Source: Amycolatopsis jejuensis (GTDB taxonomy: Bacteria; Actinomycetota; Actinomycetes; Mycobacteriales; Pseudonocardiaceae). From it: a stretch of DNA of 64,000 nt. A program made the position numbers and the translations under genes. The DNA lies in contig NZ_JNYZ01000050.1 in NCBI RefSeq assembly GCF_000717335.1, positions 6,835 to 70,834 on the forward strand, read 5' to 3'. This document shows positions 1 through 7,749 of the stretch, one piece after another; the first letter of the stretch is position 1; the number at the start of each line of letters is the position of its first letter. The notes under the pieces are model-generated. The model made no database searches. It was not told where the DNA came from and saw only the letters and a list, made by a program, of their open reading frames with translations.

Positions 1-44
1 AGCATGCCGCCGGTCGGCGCAACGGTGACGATCACGGGCCTCAT
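1..44 (-). CDS. BKACE (DUF849) enzyme, N-terminal fragment
   Basis: Only the first 14 codons are in the window, reading MRPVIVTVAPTGGM. The pattern of a hydrophobic beta strand followed by APTGG is the typical N-terminus of beta-keto acid cleavage enzymes (DUF849, Kce-like), which condense a beta-keto acid with acetyl-CoA. The ATG overlaps the TGA of dhaL as ATGA, so it is the last visible gene of the operon that starts at 5918. A second, more divergent BKACE gene lies at 2442-3323. The call rests on a very short stretch. Confidence 0.55.
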   Translation of the reverse strand, partial: MRPVIVTVAPTGGM

Positions 45-637
45 GCGCTCGTCACCTGCGCACCGGCCGCGAAGAACAGCGCAACAGTCCGCGCACCCGG
101 ATCGACGACCCCGACCGCGTGCTCGCCGACGTAACTGGCCCGGCCCCGCCGCGCGACGAGGTCCTTTGTGGACTCCGCGCCCTGCAGAGCGGCCGCAGCG
201 GCCCGGTCTAAAGCTTCGTCGAGCGGTCCACCGGCTGCCAACGCCGAAGCAGCCGGGACCATCGCGTCGACCATCGTCTTGTGCCCGACCTCGGCCTTTC
301 CCAGGCGCTGCACGGTAGCGGCGCCGCGGGCCGCGCCCTCAGCCAAACCGGCGGTCGTCAACTCAGCCCCGACCGAACGGCCCAGCTCCCGGAACCACAT
401 GCCGAACAACGGTCCGCTGGTACCACCGGTAGCCAGGAACCCGTCGGACACCGCGAGCAGGACGCCACCCGGAGTGTCCGGCTTGGTCGCCTGCAACGCC
501 TTTTCCGCGCGCTGTACAGCGGAGGTGAGGTTGTCGCCGTAGTCGCCGTCCCCGGCGAGCCGGTCGGCGTCGGCCAGCCCGGCGGCGTGTTCGCGGACCG
601 ACGCGGCAAAGGCCTCGATCCAGTGCTGAGCAGTCAT
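41..637 (-). CDS. dhaL: dihydroxyacetone kinase-type subunit L (DhaL)
   Basis: At 198 aa this is the usual length of DhaL, the ADP/ATP-binding subunit of dihydroxyacetone-type kinases. The Mg-nucleotide motif GDGDYGDN is at residues 29-36 and the GGTSGPLFG loop near residue 71. An ATG at 637 is chosen because GGAG precedes it at good spacing; a GTG at 652 overlapping the dhaK stop is an alternative. No DhaM phosphotransfer subunit is visible and the next gene is a BKACE enzyme. The kinase may therefore use ATP directly, or act on a related ketose such as erythrulose; this is inference. Confidence 0.88.
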   Translation of the reverse strand: MTAQHWIEAFAASVREHAAGLADADRLAGDGDYGDNLTSAVQRAEKALQATKPDTPGGVLLAVSDGFLATGGTSGPLFGMWFRELGRSVGAELTTAGLAEGAARGAATVQRLGKAEVGHKTMVDAMVPAASALAAGGPLDEALDRAAAAALQGAESTKDLVARRGRASYVGEHAVGVVDPGARTVALFFAAGAQVTSA

Positions 638-648
638 GGAAACTCCGT

Positions 649-1635
649 TCACCAGGTCAGGGCCGGGGTGCGCACCGGCGCGTCCCAGCGGTCGACGAAC
701 TCGGCCGGGGCGCGGACGAGGGTGATCGAGCAGCCCTTCATGTCGAGCGCGGTCACGTACGAGCCGACCAGCGCCCGCGCAACCACGATGTCCCGCGCAG
801 CCAGGAACGAGACCAGTTCCTCATGCGCGACCGCCAGTTCCAGGCCATGCGTGGCCCCGAGGCCGTTGACCAGCGCAATCACCTTCTCGCCCGCGGCCAG
901 GCCGAGCGCGTCGACCACCGGTTCGGCAAGCTGCGCGACCAGTTCCGCCGCCGGAGCCGCCTTCCGTACCTCGATCCCCCGCTCGCCGTGGATGCCGACG
1001 CCGAACTCGATCTCGTCCGGCCCGAGCTCGAACGCCGGACGGTCCCGTCCCGGCGCAGTGCAAGCTGTGAACGCGAGCGCCAACGTACGCGCCGACGCGG
1101 CAACCCGGGTTGCGATGTCCGCAACAGCGTCGAGGTCCGCACCCGCTTCCGCCGCGGCACCGGCGATCTTCTCCACTGCTACTACAGCTGCCGTGCCGCG
1201 GCGACCAGGGCCGTCGGCGCTGTCGGTCGCGAGATCGTCGGCGACCAGGACGGTGCGCACGTCGATGCCGTCTTCTGCAGCGAGCTCCGCCGCAATACTG
1301 AAATTCAGGACATCGCCCGTGTAGTTCTTGACCACCAGCAGCACGCCTCGCCCCCGGTCAGCAGCGCGCACCGCGGCCCGGATCTGCGCGGCCGTCGGAC
1401 TCGCGAAGACCGCGCCGGGCACCGCGGCGTCGAGCATTCCCGCGCCGACGAACCCGGTGTGCAGCGGCTCGTGCCCCGACCCGCCACCGGACACCAACGC
1501 CACCTTCGCCGCCGGGTTCGCCCGCACGACGTAACCCGGATCGGGCTCGTACCGGATCAGCCCGGCGTGCGCACGGGCGAACCCGGCCAATGCCTCGGCG
1601 ACGAACCCAGCCGGTTCGTTGAACAACGCCGTCAT
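649..1635 (-). CDS. dhaK: dihydroxyacetone kinase-type subunit K (DhaK)
   Basis: This 328-residue protein matches the full length of DhaK, the subunit that binds its keto substrate covalently. GGGSGHEP is at residues 50-57, NYTGD near 104, and the GIHGERG loop near 214-220 holds the His (about 216) that forms the hemiaminal with the substrate carbonyl. The ATG overlaps the stop of the upstream small gene as ATGA, and DhaL follows within two bases. Substrate specificity cannot be read from sequence: neighbours are BKACE and SDR enzymes rather than glycerol genes, so a longer ketose or keto acid derivative is possible. Confidence 0.92.
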   Translation of the reverse strand: MTALFNEPAGFVAEALAGFARAHAGLIRYEPDPGYVVRANPAAKVALVSGGGSGHEPLHTGFVGAGMLDAAVPGAVFASPTAAQIRAAVRAADRGRGVLLVVKNYTGDVLNFSIAAELAAEDGIDVRTVLVADDLATDSADGPGRRGTAAVVAVEKIAGAAAEAGADLDAVADIATRVAASARTLALAFTACTAPGRDRPAFELGPDEIEFGVGIHGERGIEVRKAAPAAELVAQLAEPVVDALGLAAGEKVIALVNGLGATHGLELAVAHEELVSFLAARDIVVARALVGSYVTALDMKGCSITLVRAPAEFVDRWDAPVRTPALTW

Positions 1636-2036
1636 GCCGCCGCCTCCTCGAAGAAACGCGCGATCGCCGCCTGCACCGGGTCTCCGACCCGCAACCCCGC
1701 CGCGCGTCCGGCTTCGTTGACGTGGGTGAGCACGCCGTTCTCCCACATGTCGCGCGCGTCGCTGATCCGCGCGGTGAAATGGCCGACCGCCGCGCCCGCG
1801 ATCCCGGCCTGGTCCATGATCGCCAGCCCGGCGATTCCCGCGCCGTCCTTGCCGCCCCCGGCGTCGTTGAAGACCGCGCAGGCACAACCGCACCGCACCG
1901 CGACCCGCCCGGATTCCGCGCCGCCGTTGGACGCCGCGACCAGGATCTGGTCGTGGTCCTCGTATTCGGCCTGCGACATGCTGTCCACCAGAATCACCCG
2001 GCGGCCCCGCTGTTCGGCCACCACTTCCCTCAACAT
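1632..2036 (-). CDS. small conserved protein, paralogue A (unknown function)
   Basis: A protein of about 134 aa, not recognised as a named family. It shares a clear pattern with the neighbouring gene at 2030-2458: a hydrophobic strand ending in VDS, an ASNGGA turn, then NDAGGGKDGAGIAGL, followed by GHFTARISDA and a C-terminal VNEAGRAAG. The two genes look like a tandem duplication. The Gly/Asp-rich signature resembles a ligand-binding loop, but no catalytic role can be assigned. The ATG at 2036 overlaps the upstream stop; an ATG at 2048 is also possible. Coupling to dhaK suggests a subunit or auxiliary of the kinase step (inference). Confidence 0.75.
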   Translation of the reverse strand: MLREVVAEQRGRRVILVDSMSQAEYEDHDQILVAASNGGAESGRVAVRCGCACAVFNDAGGGKDGAGIAGLAIMDQAGIAGAAVGHFTARISDARDMWENGVLTHVNEAGRAAGLRVGDPVQAAIARFFEEAAA

Positions 2037-2458
2037 CCGTGCCCCCATTCCGTCGCCAGCCGGGTGAACGCCTCGGCCAGCGGCTCCCCGACCTGCACGC
2101 CCGCGGCCAGCGCCGCCCGGTTGGCGTAGCTGACAATCCCGCTTTCCCAGGTGTCCGGCCCGTCGCCGATCCGCGCGGTTTCGTGCCCGACGGCCACCCC
2201 CACCACGTCGTCGAGCGCCGCCAGCCCGGCCACCCCGGCGTCGTCCTTGCCGATCCCGGCGTCGTTGCAGGCGACCGCGGCGACCCGGCCGCGGCGGGCG
2301 TACTCGCCCGCGCTGGCCCCGCCGTGCGACCCGGTGACGATGAGCTGTCCGGCATGTTCGGCGGACGCGAAGGCGACGGAATCCATCACCGCCACAATCA
2401 GCTCGCCGCGCCGGACGACCGTGCGCACCGGTCCACCGTGGTCATCGACCACCCGCAT
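2030..2458 (-). CDS. small conserved protein, paralogue B (unknown function)
   Basis: A 142-residue protein, not recognised. It repeats the signatures of its neighbour: VMDS, GSHGGASAGEYARRG, NDAGIGKDDAGVAGL, GHETARIGDG and SYANRAALAAG. This suggests two copies of one fold that could form a heteromer. The ATG has a strong GAGGAG ribosome site 8 bases upstream. The gene starts inside the end of the BKACE gene (17-bp overlap) and overlaps paralogue A, so all are probably translated together. No signal peptide or membrane segment is seen, so it is probably cytoplasmic. Confidence 0.78.
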   Translation of the reverse strand: MRVVDDHGGPVRTVVRRGELIVAVMDSVAFASAEHAGQLIVTGSHGGASAGEYARRGRVAAVACNDAGIGKDDAGVAGLAALDDVVGVAVGHETARIGDGPDTWESGIVSYANRAALAAGVQVGEPLAEAFTRLATEWGHGC

Positions 2459-3323
2459 GAATACTGCTCCTCTCCAAGAGAATCTGCCGCGCCTGATCCG
2501 TGGTCGCGACCTCGCGACCGACCTGCTTCGCCACGGCAACGACGTGCTCGACCAGCTCGGCGTTCGTCGGGAAACCCCGTGCGGCATGCGCAAAGTCGCC
2601 GACCCCGATCGCGATGTGCCCGCCGAGCCGGATCACTTCCTCCGCGGTCTCAAGGACGTCGGCCCGGTGCGCGGACACGATCCACGCCAGGTTTTCGCGC
2701 TCCGGCAGGAATTCCACGTGCGCGCGGAGCCCCGCCGACGTCGCCGGATGGGCCGCGGGGAACTCCGGACCGCCGAGCACGAACTGCAGAACTGCCGGAC
2801 CCAGCACCTCCCCGGCGGCGAGATGCGCGGCGATCGTCCGCGTCCAGCTGACGTTGAACGACGCCAGCCACGGCGTGAAACCTTCGCGCCGCGCACAAGC
2901 GAACAATGCGCGGTGCGTCTCAGTACTGTTGACGAAAACCTTGTCCGCACTGGAAAACTGCTGTCGGTGCGGGTCCCACAGGTCCATGATCGCGCAACCC
3001 ATGTCCATGGTCAGGAACTCGGGCTTGGCCGCCAGAGCCGGTGCCAGCCGCTGTTCCACGGAAAATCCCGGGCCGTTCGCGAGTGACGGGGCGAGCAGGA
3101 CGTCGCACCGCTCCCGGATCAGCCGGGCGGTCTCGCGGTAGCCTTCCGGACGATGATCCGGCGCGCCGTCCGGCATCCGGGCGTGGTAGTGCACCACGGA
3201 CGCACCCGCGGCCGCGCAAGCCGCGACGTCCTCGGCGATTTCCTGCGGTGACCACGGGACGTGCGGATTGTCGTCGCGCATCATGTTCTCGTTCGGGTGC
3301 ACCCCGATCACCAGCGGGGTCAC
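2442..3323 (-). CDS. divergent BKACE (DUF849) family enzyme
   Basis: A 293-aa TIM-barrel-type protein of the beta-keto acid cleavage family. HYHAR at residues 45-49 carries the two metal-binding His residues, and the C-terminal signature TNAELVEHVVAVAKQVGREVAT is typical. The usual GLEDN motif, whose Glu is a metal ligand in characterised Kce, reads GVGDF here, so that Glu is apparently Gly. The GTG start with a GGGGGAG site is chosen because it makes a GTGA overlap with the SDR stop. The altered metal site and the MMRDDNPHVP N-terminus suggest a changed substrate or reaction. Confidence 0.82.
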   Translation of the reverse strand: MTPLVIGVHPNENMMRDDNPHVPWSPQEIAEDVAACAAAGASVVHYHARMPDGAPDHRPEGYRETARLIRERCDVLLAPSLANGPGFSVEQRLAPALAAKPEFLTMDMGCAIMDLWDPHRQQFSSADKVFVNSTETHRALFACARREGFTPWLASFNVSWTRTIAAHLAAGEVLGPAVLQFVLGGPEFPAAHPATSAGLRAHVEFLPERENLAWIVSAHRADVLETAEEVIRLGGHIAIGVGDFAHAARGFPTNAELVEHVVAVAKQVGREVATTDQARQILLERSSIHAGGR

Positions 3324-4063
3324 GGTTTCTCCCCCAGCCGCCAGCCGGGTCCGGCGGTCTGACCGCCGTCGACGCACCAGGTCTGCCCGGTGACGAACGT
3401 CGACTCCGAACCGGCCAGAAACGCGATCACCGCAGCGATTTCCTCGGTGTGTGCGTACCGGCCGAGCGGAATCGAGGCGACCACGGCGTCACGTACCGCC
3501 GGAGGTTGGGCGACCCGGACGAGCGGCGTGTCGGTCGCTCCCGGTGCCACGCAGTTCGCCCGGATCCCGGCCGGACCGAGCTCTCCCGCGAGCACCTGGG
3601 TCAGCGCCAGCACCCCGCCTTTCGACGACGCGTACCCCGCCCGCTGCTCACCGCCGCGCAGCCCGGACACCGACGAGATCGTGACCAGCGACCCGCCGGC
3701 TCCGCGTTGAAGCATCACTCGCGCGGCGGCCCGGCACACCAGGAAAGTGCCGGTCAGGTTGACGTCCAACGACCGCCGGAAATCCGCCAAGGTCGTTTCC
3801 GTCACCGGCGCATTGCGGACGACCCCGGCGCAGGTGACCACCGCACCAAGCCCGTCGCCGAGCCGATCCGCCGCCTCGACAGCCGCGTCGACCTGCGTTT
3901 CGTCGGTGACGTCAGCCAGCACCGGCGTGATCCGCTCGTCCTCCGGCAGCGCGTCCGTATTCCGATCGACGGCCACGACATGCCAGCCTTCGCGATGCAG
4001 CCGGTGTACCGTCGCCAGCCCGATCCCCGACGCCCCGCCGGTCACCACCACCGACCGGCTCAT
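3320..4063 (-). CDS. SDR family NAD(P)-dependent oxidoreductase
   Basis: A classical 247-aa short-chain dehydrogenase. The TGGASGIG nucleotide-binding loop is at residues 8-15, CAG near 78-80, the SSVSG serine near 131, and the YASSK catalytic Tyr/Lys at 144 and 148. AVDR after the second strand hints at NAD preference. The C-terminus VTGQTWCVDGG is family-typical. Its ATG overlaps the VOC gene stop. In this operon it would oxidise a hydroxyl intermediate to the ketone used by the BKACE or kinase steps (inference). Confidence 0.93.
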   Translation of the reverse strand: MSRSVVVTGGASGIGLATVHRLHREGWHVVAVDRNTDALPEDERITPVLADVTDETQVDAAVEAADRLGDGLGAVVTCAGVVRNAPVTETTLADFRRSLDVNLTGTFLVCRAAARVMLQRGAGGSLVTISSVSGLRGGEQRAGYASSKGGVLALTQVLAGELGPAGIRANCVAPGATDTPLVRVAQPPAVRDAVVASIPLGRYAHTEEIAAVIAFLAGSESTFVTGQTWCVDGGQTAGPGWRLGEKP

Positions 4064-4605
4064 GACTGTCCGCCCAGGAGACTCCGCATGTCCCGGACCG
4101 GATCGGTGCCGTCCCAGCCCTCGGCCGCGGCGGCCACCGCACGGAACAACGCACCCTTCGCACCACAGGTCTCGGAAAGTTCGATCATCGTGCCCGGATG
4201 CTGTTCGGCGGCGAAGTACACGAACCGTTCGTCCGGCGCGCCGCTGCCGGAGCAGCCTTCCTGCAACACGGTGAGGCCGCGGCGTCCGGCCTCTCGCATG
4301 GCCGTGTCGAACTCGTCAGTCCAAAACGCAATGTGCTGCAACCCTTCCCGGCCGAATTCGGTGAACGCCGACGGCGCGTCGTTCAACGGCTGGATCAGCT
4401 CGATCTGGATGCCACCGCTCTGCGCGAGGGCGACGCTGATCCGGGCGTCGCTGGGCTCGCCGCGGAAGCGGAATCCGTTGAGCGGCTGGTCGTCGACCAC
4501 GAAAAAGGGACCCACCCCGATCACGTCCGTCCAGTGCCGCACCGCGCGGTGCAGATCCTCGACGACGTAACCGTTCTGCCGGATCGGCCCGAACGCGGCG
4601 CTCAT
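4060..4605 (-). CDS. VOC (glyoxalase/bleomycin-resistance fold) protein
   Basis: A 181-aa vicinal-oxygen-chelate protein. The N-terminal YVVEDLHRAVRHWTDVIGVGPF and the central GIQIELIQPLNDAPSAFTEF are typical of the methylmalonyl-CoA epimerase/glyoxalase-like branch, with GLQHIAFW giving one metal His and MIELSE a metal Glu. The family includes epimerases, lyases and dioxygenases. Position between the importer and the SDR suggests an early step on the imported substrate. ATGA overlaps join both neighbours. Confidence 0.85.
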   Translation of the reverse strand: MSAAFGPIRQNGYVVEDLHRAVRHWTDVIGVGPFFVVDDQPLNGFRFRGEPSDARISVALAQSGGIQIELIQPLNDAPSAFTEFGREGLQHIAFWTDEFDTAMREAGRRGLTVLQEGCSGSGAPDERFVYFAAEQHPGTMIELSETCGAKGALFRAVAAAAEGWDGTDPVRDMRSLLGGQS

Positions 4606-5918
4606 GCCGCCGCCCGCCGGTTCAGCCGCTTGAGGCCGAGGATCACGAGCGAAGCAATGGTCATCGCGACGGCGAACGAGCCGATCGCGAGGCCGTACCC
4701 GCCGGTCGCGTCCTTGAGCAGCCCGGCGACCTGCGGTCCGAAGTAGCCGCCGAGGTTGCCCAGCCCGTTGATCACGCCGAATCCGGCCGCGAGCGCGGCA
4801 CCGGTCAGGAAGCTCGCCGGGATCGTGATGAACACGCCCATCGCGGTGTACAGCCCGACCCCGGCGATGCAGAACCCGACGATGGCGAGCGCAGGCGTCG
4901 ACAACGACAGCGCAGCCAGCAGGAACCCGGCGGCAGCCACGAGCGCGGCAATGCAGAAGTGCACACCCCGTTCGCGGGTGCGGTCCGAATGCCGCATCCA
5001 CCAGATCATCGGGCCGATCGCGATCAGCGGCGGCAGCGCAGCCACCCAGCCGACCGACTGCGTGCTCAGGCCGAAGCTCTTCAGCATCTGCGCAATCCAC
5101 AGCTGGTACCCGTTGAGGCTGAACGTCACGCAGAGGAACACCACGATCAGCAGCAGCACCCGCGGTTCGGCCAGGCCACGCCGGAACGCGCCGGGCCCGT
5201 GCCCGACGGCGTCCTTCGACTCGTCGGCGAGTACCTTCGTCAGCCAGTTCCGCTCGGGTTCGCTCAGGAAACCCGCCTCGGCCGGGGTGTCGCGCAGGCG
5301 GCGCAGGCACACGAACGCCAGCGCCACGGCCGGAATGCCGGTGATGATGAAGATCCACCGCCAGCCCGAAAGCCCGAGGAAGCCGTGCATGTCGAGGACG
5401 TGCGTCATCAGCGGCGTGCCGAGGCCCGAGATGCAGATGAACGTGACGATCCACGACATCGCCGCGCCTCGGCGGGCGTTGGGATACCAGCGGGAGACGA
5501 AGTACAGCATGCCGGGCGAGAAGCCCGCCTCGGCGACGCCGAGCAGCACGCGCATGATCGTCAGGCTGGTCTCGCCCTGCACGAACGCCGTGCCGATGGT
5601 GACGAGTCCCCAGGTCACCATGATGCGGGAAATCCACTTACGGGCGCCGACCCGGGAAAGCACCCAGTTGCTGGGCGGTTCCAGGATCGTGTAGCTCCAG
5701 AAGTAGATCCCGGCGGCGAACCCGTACGCGGTCGCCGAAATGCCGAGTTCGCTGTTCATCGTGAGCGCCGCGACGCCGATGTTCAGCCGGTCCAGGTACA
5801 GCACGATGTAACACAGGCCGACCAGCGGAAGGAAATGGCGCGTGACCTTCCGCAGCACCTGGTCCCCGTCGACCGCCGCCGCCGGAGCGGTCCGGTTGTG
5901 TCCGAGCACGATATCCAC
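4602..5918 (-). CDS. MFS transporter, anion:cation symporter type
   Basis: A 438-aa permease with about 12 hydrophobic segments. LDRLNIGVAALTMNSELG in the first helix pair and GVAEAGFSPGMLYFVSRWYP are signatures of the anion:cation symporter branch (phthalate, tartrate and 4-hydroxyphenylacetate permeases). The likely cargo is therefore a small organic acid. It is first in the minus-strand operon and probably supplies the substrate for the downstream VOC, SDR and BKACE enzymes. The ATG at 5918 faces a 185-bp divergent region with an inverted repeat. Confidence 0.9.
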   Translation of the reverse strand: MDIVLGHNRTAPAAAVDGDQVLRKVTRHFLPLVGLCYIVLYLDRLNIGVAALTMNSELGISATAYGFAAGIYFWSYTILEPPSNWVLSRVGARKWISRIMVTWGLVTIGTAFVQGETSLTIMRVLLGVAEAGFSPGMLYFVSRWYPNARRGAAMSWIVTFICISGLGTPLMTHVLDMHGFLGLSGWRWIFIITGIPAVALAFVCLRRLRDTPAEAGFLSEPERNWLTKVLADESKDAVGHGPGAFRRGLAEPRVLLLIVVFLCVTFSLNGYQLWIAQMLKSFGLSTQSVGWVAALPPLIAIGPMIWWMRHSDRTRERGVHFCIAALVAAAGFLLAALSLSTPALAIVGFCIAGVGLYTAMGVFITIPASFLTGAALAAGFGVINGLGNLGGYFGPQVAGLLKDATGGYGLAIGSFAVAMTIASLVILGLKRLNRRAAA

Positions 5919-5995
5919 CTCGATACATGCCGCAGGAATGAGTGAGCGCGCGCAGCGGTCATCATGAGCGGCGGCGCGGCGGGGTTCAATGCCGT

Positions 5996-6014
5996 TGTCT
6001 CATTGATCGAGACA
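5996..6014. promoter_or_regulatory. inverted repeat, candidate operator
   Basis: TGTCTCATTGATCGAGACA has perfect 6-bp arms around a 7-bp spacer, in the divergent region between the MFS operon (start 5918) and the DUF1330 gene (start 6104). Size and position fit a dimeric repressor or activator site. No regulator is adjacent, so the binder is unknown. Confidence 0.45.
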
Positions 6015-6103
6015 TGACTGCCGGTGGGTGTGCGACGGCCACCCCGGGCCGTCCGCACCCGGTTACGGTCGGCTGATCCCGCCGAATCCGAAGGAGTACC
6101 CCG

Positions 6104-6388
6104 ATGTCCGCCTACCTCATCGGCATCCGTGAACAGGTGCACGACCAGGGTTCGTATGCCAAATACCTGGAAACCGCGCCCCCGACGCTGCCGTCGACCG
6201 CGAAGTTCCACGCCTCCGACGGCCGGTTCACGGTGCTCGAAGGCGCGGCGGCGGACGGCGTCGTGCTGGTCGAGTTCGACAGCTACGAGCAGGCCCGGGA
6301 ATGGTACGAGAGCGCCGAATACCGCGCGGCGAAGAAGTTCCGCGAAGGAGCGGTCGACTACCGGCTGCTGATCGTGGAGGGGCTCTGA
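6104..6388 (+). CDS. DUF1330 family small protein
   Basis: A 94-aa protein with the dimeric alpha/beta-barrel pattern of DUF1330: SAYLIGIREQVHDQGSYAKYL, then VLVEFDSYEQAREWYESAEYRAAKKFREGA and a final LLIVEG. It is probably cytoplasmic with no known enzyme activity. GGAG precedes the ATG. The stop overlaps the ATG of the next gene (TGATG), so the two are co-translated. Divergent from the MFS operon. Confidence 0.9.
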   Translation: MSAYLIGIREQVHDQGSYAKYLETAPPTLPSTAKFHASDGRFTVLEGAAADGVVLVEFDSYEQAREWYESAEYRAAKKFREGAVDYRLLIVEGL

Positions 6389-6816
6389 TGTCCGCTGAAG
6401 AGGTCACCGACGTGCTCCTGCGCTGGGCGACCGAGGGATGGCGCCGCCCGCCGGACGGCCCGCCGTTCGACTTCCGCGCCCAGCTGGAGGAGTTCTACGA
6501 CTGGACCTCGGCGGACGTCGTCCTGCACGACAACGCCGATCCGCAGCGCCGGATCGCCCGTTCCGCTGCCGAGTACGCCGCGATCTGGGACACCGAGCTC
6601 GCATCGCTGATCAGCCTGTCCAACACCGTCGACGGCCCGCCGTTCGTCAGTGTGACCGGCGATCTCGCGTACGCCGACGTGTTCTTCACCAGCAGCTTCG
6701 AGTTCGAACCCGGCCGCGTGGACAAGGCGGCCACCCGGTCGTCGCTCCTGCTGCGGCGGACCGAGGGGCGCTGGCGGATCGTCCGCGAACACGGCTCGGC
6801 GCTGACCCCCGTGTGA
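6388..6816 (+). CDS. SnoaL/NTF2-like protein
   Basis: A 142-aa NTF2-fold candidate. A helical N-terminus (EEVTDVLLRWATEG), the YDWTSADVVLHDN strand, a central FVSVTGDLAYADVFFTSSFEFE, and the final LLLRRTEGRWRIVREHGSAL all match SnoaL-like ketosteroid-isomerase fold proteins. Function is unknown; such proteins are isomerases, cyclases or simple binding proteins. It is coupled to the DUF1330 gene upstream. Confidence 0.82.
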   Translation: MSAEEVTDVLLRWATEGWRRPPDGPPFDFRAQLEEFYDWTSADVVLHDNADPQRRIARSAAEYAAIWDTELASLISLSNTVDGPPFVSVTGDLAYADVFFTSSFEFEPGRVDKAATRSSLLLRRTEGRWRIVREHGSALTPV

Positions 6817-6872
6817 CGGGTGGGTGTTGCGCTCATACCCGCGATCCAGGCCCGGCGACTTACTGTGGTCGC

Positions 6873-7730
6873 ATGGTTGCCACCGAAACGGGTCACGGGC
6901 CGCTCGCCGAGTTCCTGCGGGTCCGCCGCCGTCAGGTGCGCCCGGCGGACCACGGGCTCCCGCCGGGCGGCGAACGGCAGGTGCCGGGCCTGCGCCGGGA
7001 CGAGGTCGCGATGCTGGCCGGGATCAGCACCGACTACTACATCCGCCTCGAACAGGGCCGGGAACGGCATCCGTCCCGGGCCGTGCTCGACGGCCTGGCC
7101 ACCGCACTCCGGCTCGACCCGGCGGCGGCGAACTACCTGCACGAACTCGTGTCCGCGGGCGAAGGCGCCACGTCCGGCGGGGCACTCAGCAGCGCTCGCT
7201 TCGAAGCCCTCCAGCGCCTGCTCGACTCACTGGCCGTACCCGCGATCGTGGTCGACCGGCGGCTCGACGTGGTCGCCGACAACGCGCTGGGCGACCTGCT
7301 CTACGACGGCATGGAACACCGGGAGAACTACGCCCGGATGGTGTTCCTCGATCCCGGCGCCCGCGAGTTCTTCGTGGACTGGGCCGCGTTCGCGCAGTGC
7401 ACGGTGGCGTCGCTGCGGCGGGCCAACGCGGCCGGTGCGGCGGACTCGGCGGAGCTCGCCGGGCTGGTCGGCGAGCTCGCGGTCCGCAGCACCGAGTTCA
7501 GCACCTCGTGGGCGCACCATCAGCTGTACGAGAAGGTCATCGACCGGAAGCTGTTCCGGCACCCGCTGGTCGGCCCGGTGACCTTCGACGAACACGTCCT
7601 GGAACTGCCCGACAGCGGCGGCCACCAGGTCTGGGCCTACCACCCCGCCGACGACGCCTCCGCCGAAGCGCTGGCGCGTCTCGCCTCGCTGGCGACGCTC
7701 TCCGGCCGGGCCCGGAGCCGCCCGCACTGA
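6873..7730 (+). CDS. XRE-family regulator with MmyB-like ligand domain
   Basis: A 285-aa regulator. The N-terminal HTH covers about residues 8-75, with GLRRDEVAMLAGISTDYYIRLEQG as the recognition region. The C-terminal half (AIVVDRRLDVVADNALGDLL, ARMVFLDPGAREFFVDW, SLRR) is the MmyB-like ligand-binding domain. Such actinobacterial regulators usually control an adjacent oxidoreductase; here an NmrA-type SDR follows 19 bp downstream. Start ATG at 6873. Confidence 0.92.
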   Translation: MVATETGHGPLAEFLRVRRRQVRPADHGLPPGGERQVPGLRRDEVAMLAGISTDYYIRLEQGRERHPSRAVLDGLATALRLDPAAANYLHELVSAGEGATSGGALSSARFEALQRLLDSLAVPAIVVDRRLDVVADNALGDLLYDGMEHRENYARMVFLDPGAREFFVDWAAFAQCTVASLRRANAAGAADSAELAGLVGELAVRSTEFSTSWAHHQLYEKVIDRKLFRHPLVGPVTFDEHVLELPDSGGHQVWAYHPADDASAEALARLASLATLSGRARSRPH

Positions 7731-7749
7731 CCGAAACAGAAAGGTCCCC

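Noticed and set aside
281..2067. Long plus-strand frames opposite dhaL and dhaK
   Set aside because: Arg/Ser/Pro-rich, no family signatures, and antisense to well-supported genes; typical of high-GC DNA.
649..2355. Long minus-strand frame of 568 codons covering dhaK and upstream
   Set aside because: Only the part from the ATG at 1635 resembles DhaK; the upstream part is the wrong-frame shadow of the two small paralogues.
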